Source: Bacteroidota bacterium
Lineage (GTDB): Bacteria > Bacteroidota > Bacteroidia > B-17B0 > Aurantibacillaceae
Direction of reading: 5' to 3'
NCBI GenBank assembly: GCA_016185125.1
Contig: JACPOC010000032.1
Location: 1 to 64,000, forward strand
Length of the DNA: 64,000 bases
Below are positions 62,116 to 64,000 of this stretch, piece after piece. The notes beneath the pieces were generated by a model. It had not been told where the DNA came from, did no database searches, and worked only from the letters and a program-made list of their open reading frames with translations. The first letter of the stretch is position 1, and every line of letters begins with the position of its first letter. Position numbers and translations under genes: made by a program.

Positions 62116-64000
62116 CTATTTATATAGTGTCACGTGCCCGGTCATTTCCTTTGCTTTGCCATTAATAGTAGTTACACGAATACGCCAAACGTAAACATCA
62201 TCCTGACATATTTTATCTCCTCTCCCTTGATAATTTCCTAACCAAGGATTCTGAATGTTATCGGTTACAAAAATACTTTCACCCCAACGATCAAAAATCT
62301 GCATTTGAAATTTTACAATCCCAAATCCTTTTGCTGTAAAAACATCGTTCACTCCGTCTCCGTTCGGCGTAAAGGCATTCGGCACATAAATTCCAAAATC
62401 TTCACTAACGGTTATCGTTTTAAGAACTGTGTCAATGCAACCTTTATCGCTTTTCACAATCAGCACCACCGGATAAATTCCTGGATCCTGATAAATGTAC
62501 ACAGGATTCTGAACATTAAATGTATATTGTTTGCCGGCAAGTAAATACCAGTTCCAGCTTACAATAGGCGCACCGTAAGATATATCCGTAAAATGCACGT
62601 CATCCGCATTTTCAAGTGGCTTTATAGGATCAAACACAAAATCGGCAACGGGCTTAGGATACACCTCGGCAGGATAAATTGCAGTTGCGGTGCAGCCATT
62701 AACATCGGTAACAAGCGCAGAAATCTCGTAACTTCCCGGAGTATTGTAACAGGAAGCAGACACCGAACCGTTAGTTGCCGTTAGGCCATTACCAAAATTC
62801 CAACTTGTGGAAGATGCGGCAGGAGAGCTTTGTACGGAATAAGTAACGCATAAAGGCGCGCAACCCTTATTTAACCCCGAAAAAATTACTGGTTTCGGCA
62901 AAGGATTTACCACAACATTTACAGAAGATGTTCCTCCGCAACCGCCGTTTACCGAAACATTCACAAAGTAAACACCCGAACTAACCGAAGAGGTAGTGGC
63001 AATAGTTGGGTTTTGAACTGTGGAAACAAAACCATTCGGGCCGGTCCAATTATATTGATTACCGCCACTGGCCGAAAGCATTAAAACGGCTTTTGCGCAA
63101 ATAGGGCCGTTAGAAGAAATAACAGGAACAGCCGACGGATTAACAGCAATGCTTGTTACTGCAATATTTGTACAGGTATTAGCATCGGTAATTAAAACGG
63201 TATATTGTCCCGCATTAGCTGAGGTGGCATTTAGAATAACAGGATTCTGCAGTAACGAAGTAAAACCCGGGCCATTCCAACTATAAGACACCCCACCGCT
63301 TGCATTTAACTGGGCACTTGTATTCTCACAAACTGTTGCCCCCGTTGCTGATACTATTGGTGTTGGATTTACTGTTACACTGGTACTTGTTGCACCCACG
63401 CAGCCCTTAGAATCGGTAACACTATAGGAATAAACTCCGCTGTTGCTAGGCGTTGCAGAGGCTATAGTAGGATTTTGAATGTTAGAACTAAAAGCCGCCG
63501 GGCCGCTCCAAGTAAAGGTATTGGCTGCGGAACCGTTAAGTGAAATAGTATTTCCCGGGCAATAAGGACCTGTGTTAGATGCTGTAGGAACCGGCAAAGC
63601 GTTAACCGTTACCGAGGTGGTAGCAATTGCGGTACAAGTACCAATATTTACAAGCACGGTATAGTTTCCCGACATAGGAGTTGTAGAGCCGGGTCTTGTA
63701 GGATTCTGTGCGTTTGATGCGAAAGCGGCGGGTCCGCTCCAAGTATAAGAAGTTGCTCCCGGAGTATTTAATTGTATGGTTGAACCGGCACAATAAGGTC
63801 CGTTGTTCGAAGCTGTTGCGGTGGGTGTTAACACCGAAACATTTACGCTTGCGGTATTGGTGCAACTTAACGCTGTTACCGTTACGGTATATACTCCATC
63901 ATTGGCAGATGTGGCTCCACTAACCGTAGGGTTTTGTGCAATAGAAGTGAAAGCGGCAGGTCCGCTCCAGGAGTAAGAAGTTCCGCCAGTCGCAGTAAGA
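62116..64000 (-). CDS. Partial Ig-repeat surface adhesin with T9SS type B (CHU_C) domain, 5' end beyond the window
   Basis: At least 628 residues; the frame is open to base 64000. Five or more ~77-residue Ig-like units are present, each with the pattern SNNGPYC.G.T..L......YTWSGPAAF....QNPT......SG.Y.V......C; examples are YTWSGPAAFASNAQNPT and FTWSGPAAFSSNIQNPT. A PKD-like domain (SWNFGNGLTATNGS, ASCYNTPGSYEI) and a second PKD unit follow, then the CHU_C sorting domain (PNAFTPNGDGVNDVFTAKGF, IFDRWGESIF). It should be secreted via T9SS and attached to the cell surface. The total size is unknown. Confidence 0.9.
   Translation of the reverse strand, partial: LTATGGTSYSWSGPAAFTSIAQNPTVSGATSANDGVYTVTVTALSCTNTASVNVSVLTPTATASNNGPYCAGSTIQLNTPGATSYTWSGPAAFASNAQNPTRPGSTTPMSGNYTVLVNIGTCTAIATTSVTVNALPVPTASNTGPYCPGNTISLNGSAANTFTWSGPAAFSSNIQNPTIASATPSNSGVYSYSVTDSKGCVGATSTSVTVNPTPIVSATGATVCENTSAQLNASGGVSYSWNGPGFTSLLQNPVILNATSANAGQYTVLITDANTCTNIAVTSIAVNPSAVPVISSNGPICAKAVLMLSASGGNQYNWTGPNGFVSTVQNPTIATTSSVSSGVYFVNVSVNGGCGGTSSVNVVVNPLPKPVIFSGLNKGCAPLCVTYSVQSSPAASSTSWNFGNGLTATNGSVSASCYNTPGSYEISALVTDVNGCTATAIYPAEVYPKPVADFVFDPIKPLENADDVHFTDISYGAPIVSWNWYLLAGKQYTFNVQNPVYIYQDPGIYPVVLIVKSDKGCIDTVLKTITVSEDFGIYVPNAFTPNGDGVNDVFTAKGFGIVKFQMQIFDRWGESIFVTDNIQNPWLGNYQGRGDKICQDDVYVWRIRVTTINGKAKEMTGHVTLYK

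Overview
The window is a piece of a low-GC Bacteroidota chromosome, probably a free-living member of the Flavobacteriales or a related order. The signs are four secreted proteins ending in type IX secretion (T9SS) sorting domains (two type A, two type B/CHU_C), Bacteroidota-type promoters (TAnnTTTG, twice with a TTG 19-20 bases upstream), a tmRNA tag ending in YAMAA, a fused E1 alpha/beta oxoacid dehydrogenase, and families largely confined to the phylum (DUF1599, DUF4159, DUF5686, DUF5683, BT_3928). No genus can be named.

Layout. 1-2050: the end of an integrated element, with a tyrosine integrase, the first codons of a second element gene running off the left edge, putative integrase arm sites, and the tmRNA gene (ssrA) whose 3' end faces the integrase. 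2200-7027: S41 peptidase, a saccharopine-dehydrogenase-like enzyme, a BT_3928 membrane protein and DUF1599. 7034-13806: a co-directional run of folP, DUF4159, DUF5686 and an active/inactive M16 peptidase pair. 13982-17217: a GH10 xylanase and a secreted pappalysin-like metalloprotease. 17335-28117: fused E1, two tandem DUF4468-like proteins, a phospholipase-D-like lipoprotein, a large PKD-repeat T9SS protein broken by one frameshift, enoyl-CoA hydratase and a methyltransferase. 28264-35857 (minus): a seven-repeat propeller protein, a PAS protein with a vestigial kinase module, a small basic secreted protein and a 1480-residue alpha-2-macroglobulin with an intact thioester motif. 36077-45132: alpha-oxoamine synthase, rpsT, OmpA-like protein, UMF1 transporter, VWA protein, msrB, 3-hydroxybutyrate dehydrogenase, and a SulP transporter with beta-carbonic anhydrase.

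45199-52886 (minus) is a heavy-metal efflux cluster: a small Cys-rich exported protein, TolC-type channel, lipoprotein adaptor, CusA/CzcA pump, a porin-like barrel and a small acidic membrane protein. 52997-62020 is mainly housekeeping: M28 peptidase, apt, acyl-CoA dehydrogenase, clpP, class IV aminotransferase, YbjN, YihY, DUF5683, dapB and a Rieske protein. The right edge cuts a very long Ig-repeat T9SS type B adhesin.

I found no CRISPR array, no defence island and no clearly new multi-gene system. The points most worth a second look are the ssrA-integrated element, the interrupted PKD protein with its G9 tract, the two small putative proteins flanking the metal-efflux cluster, two genes whose protein-like reading frames continue upstream without a normal start codon, and the folP/DUF1599 head-to-head arrangement with 6 bp between start codons.
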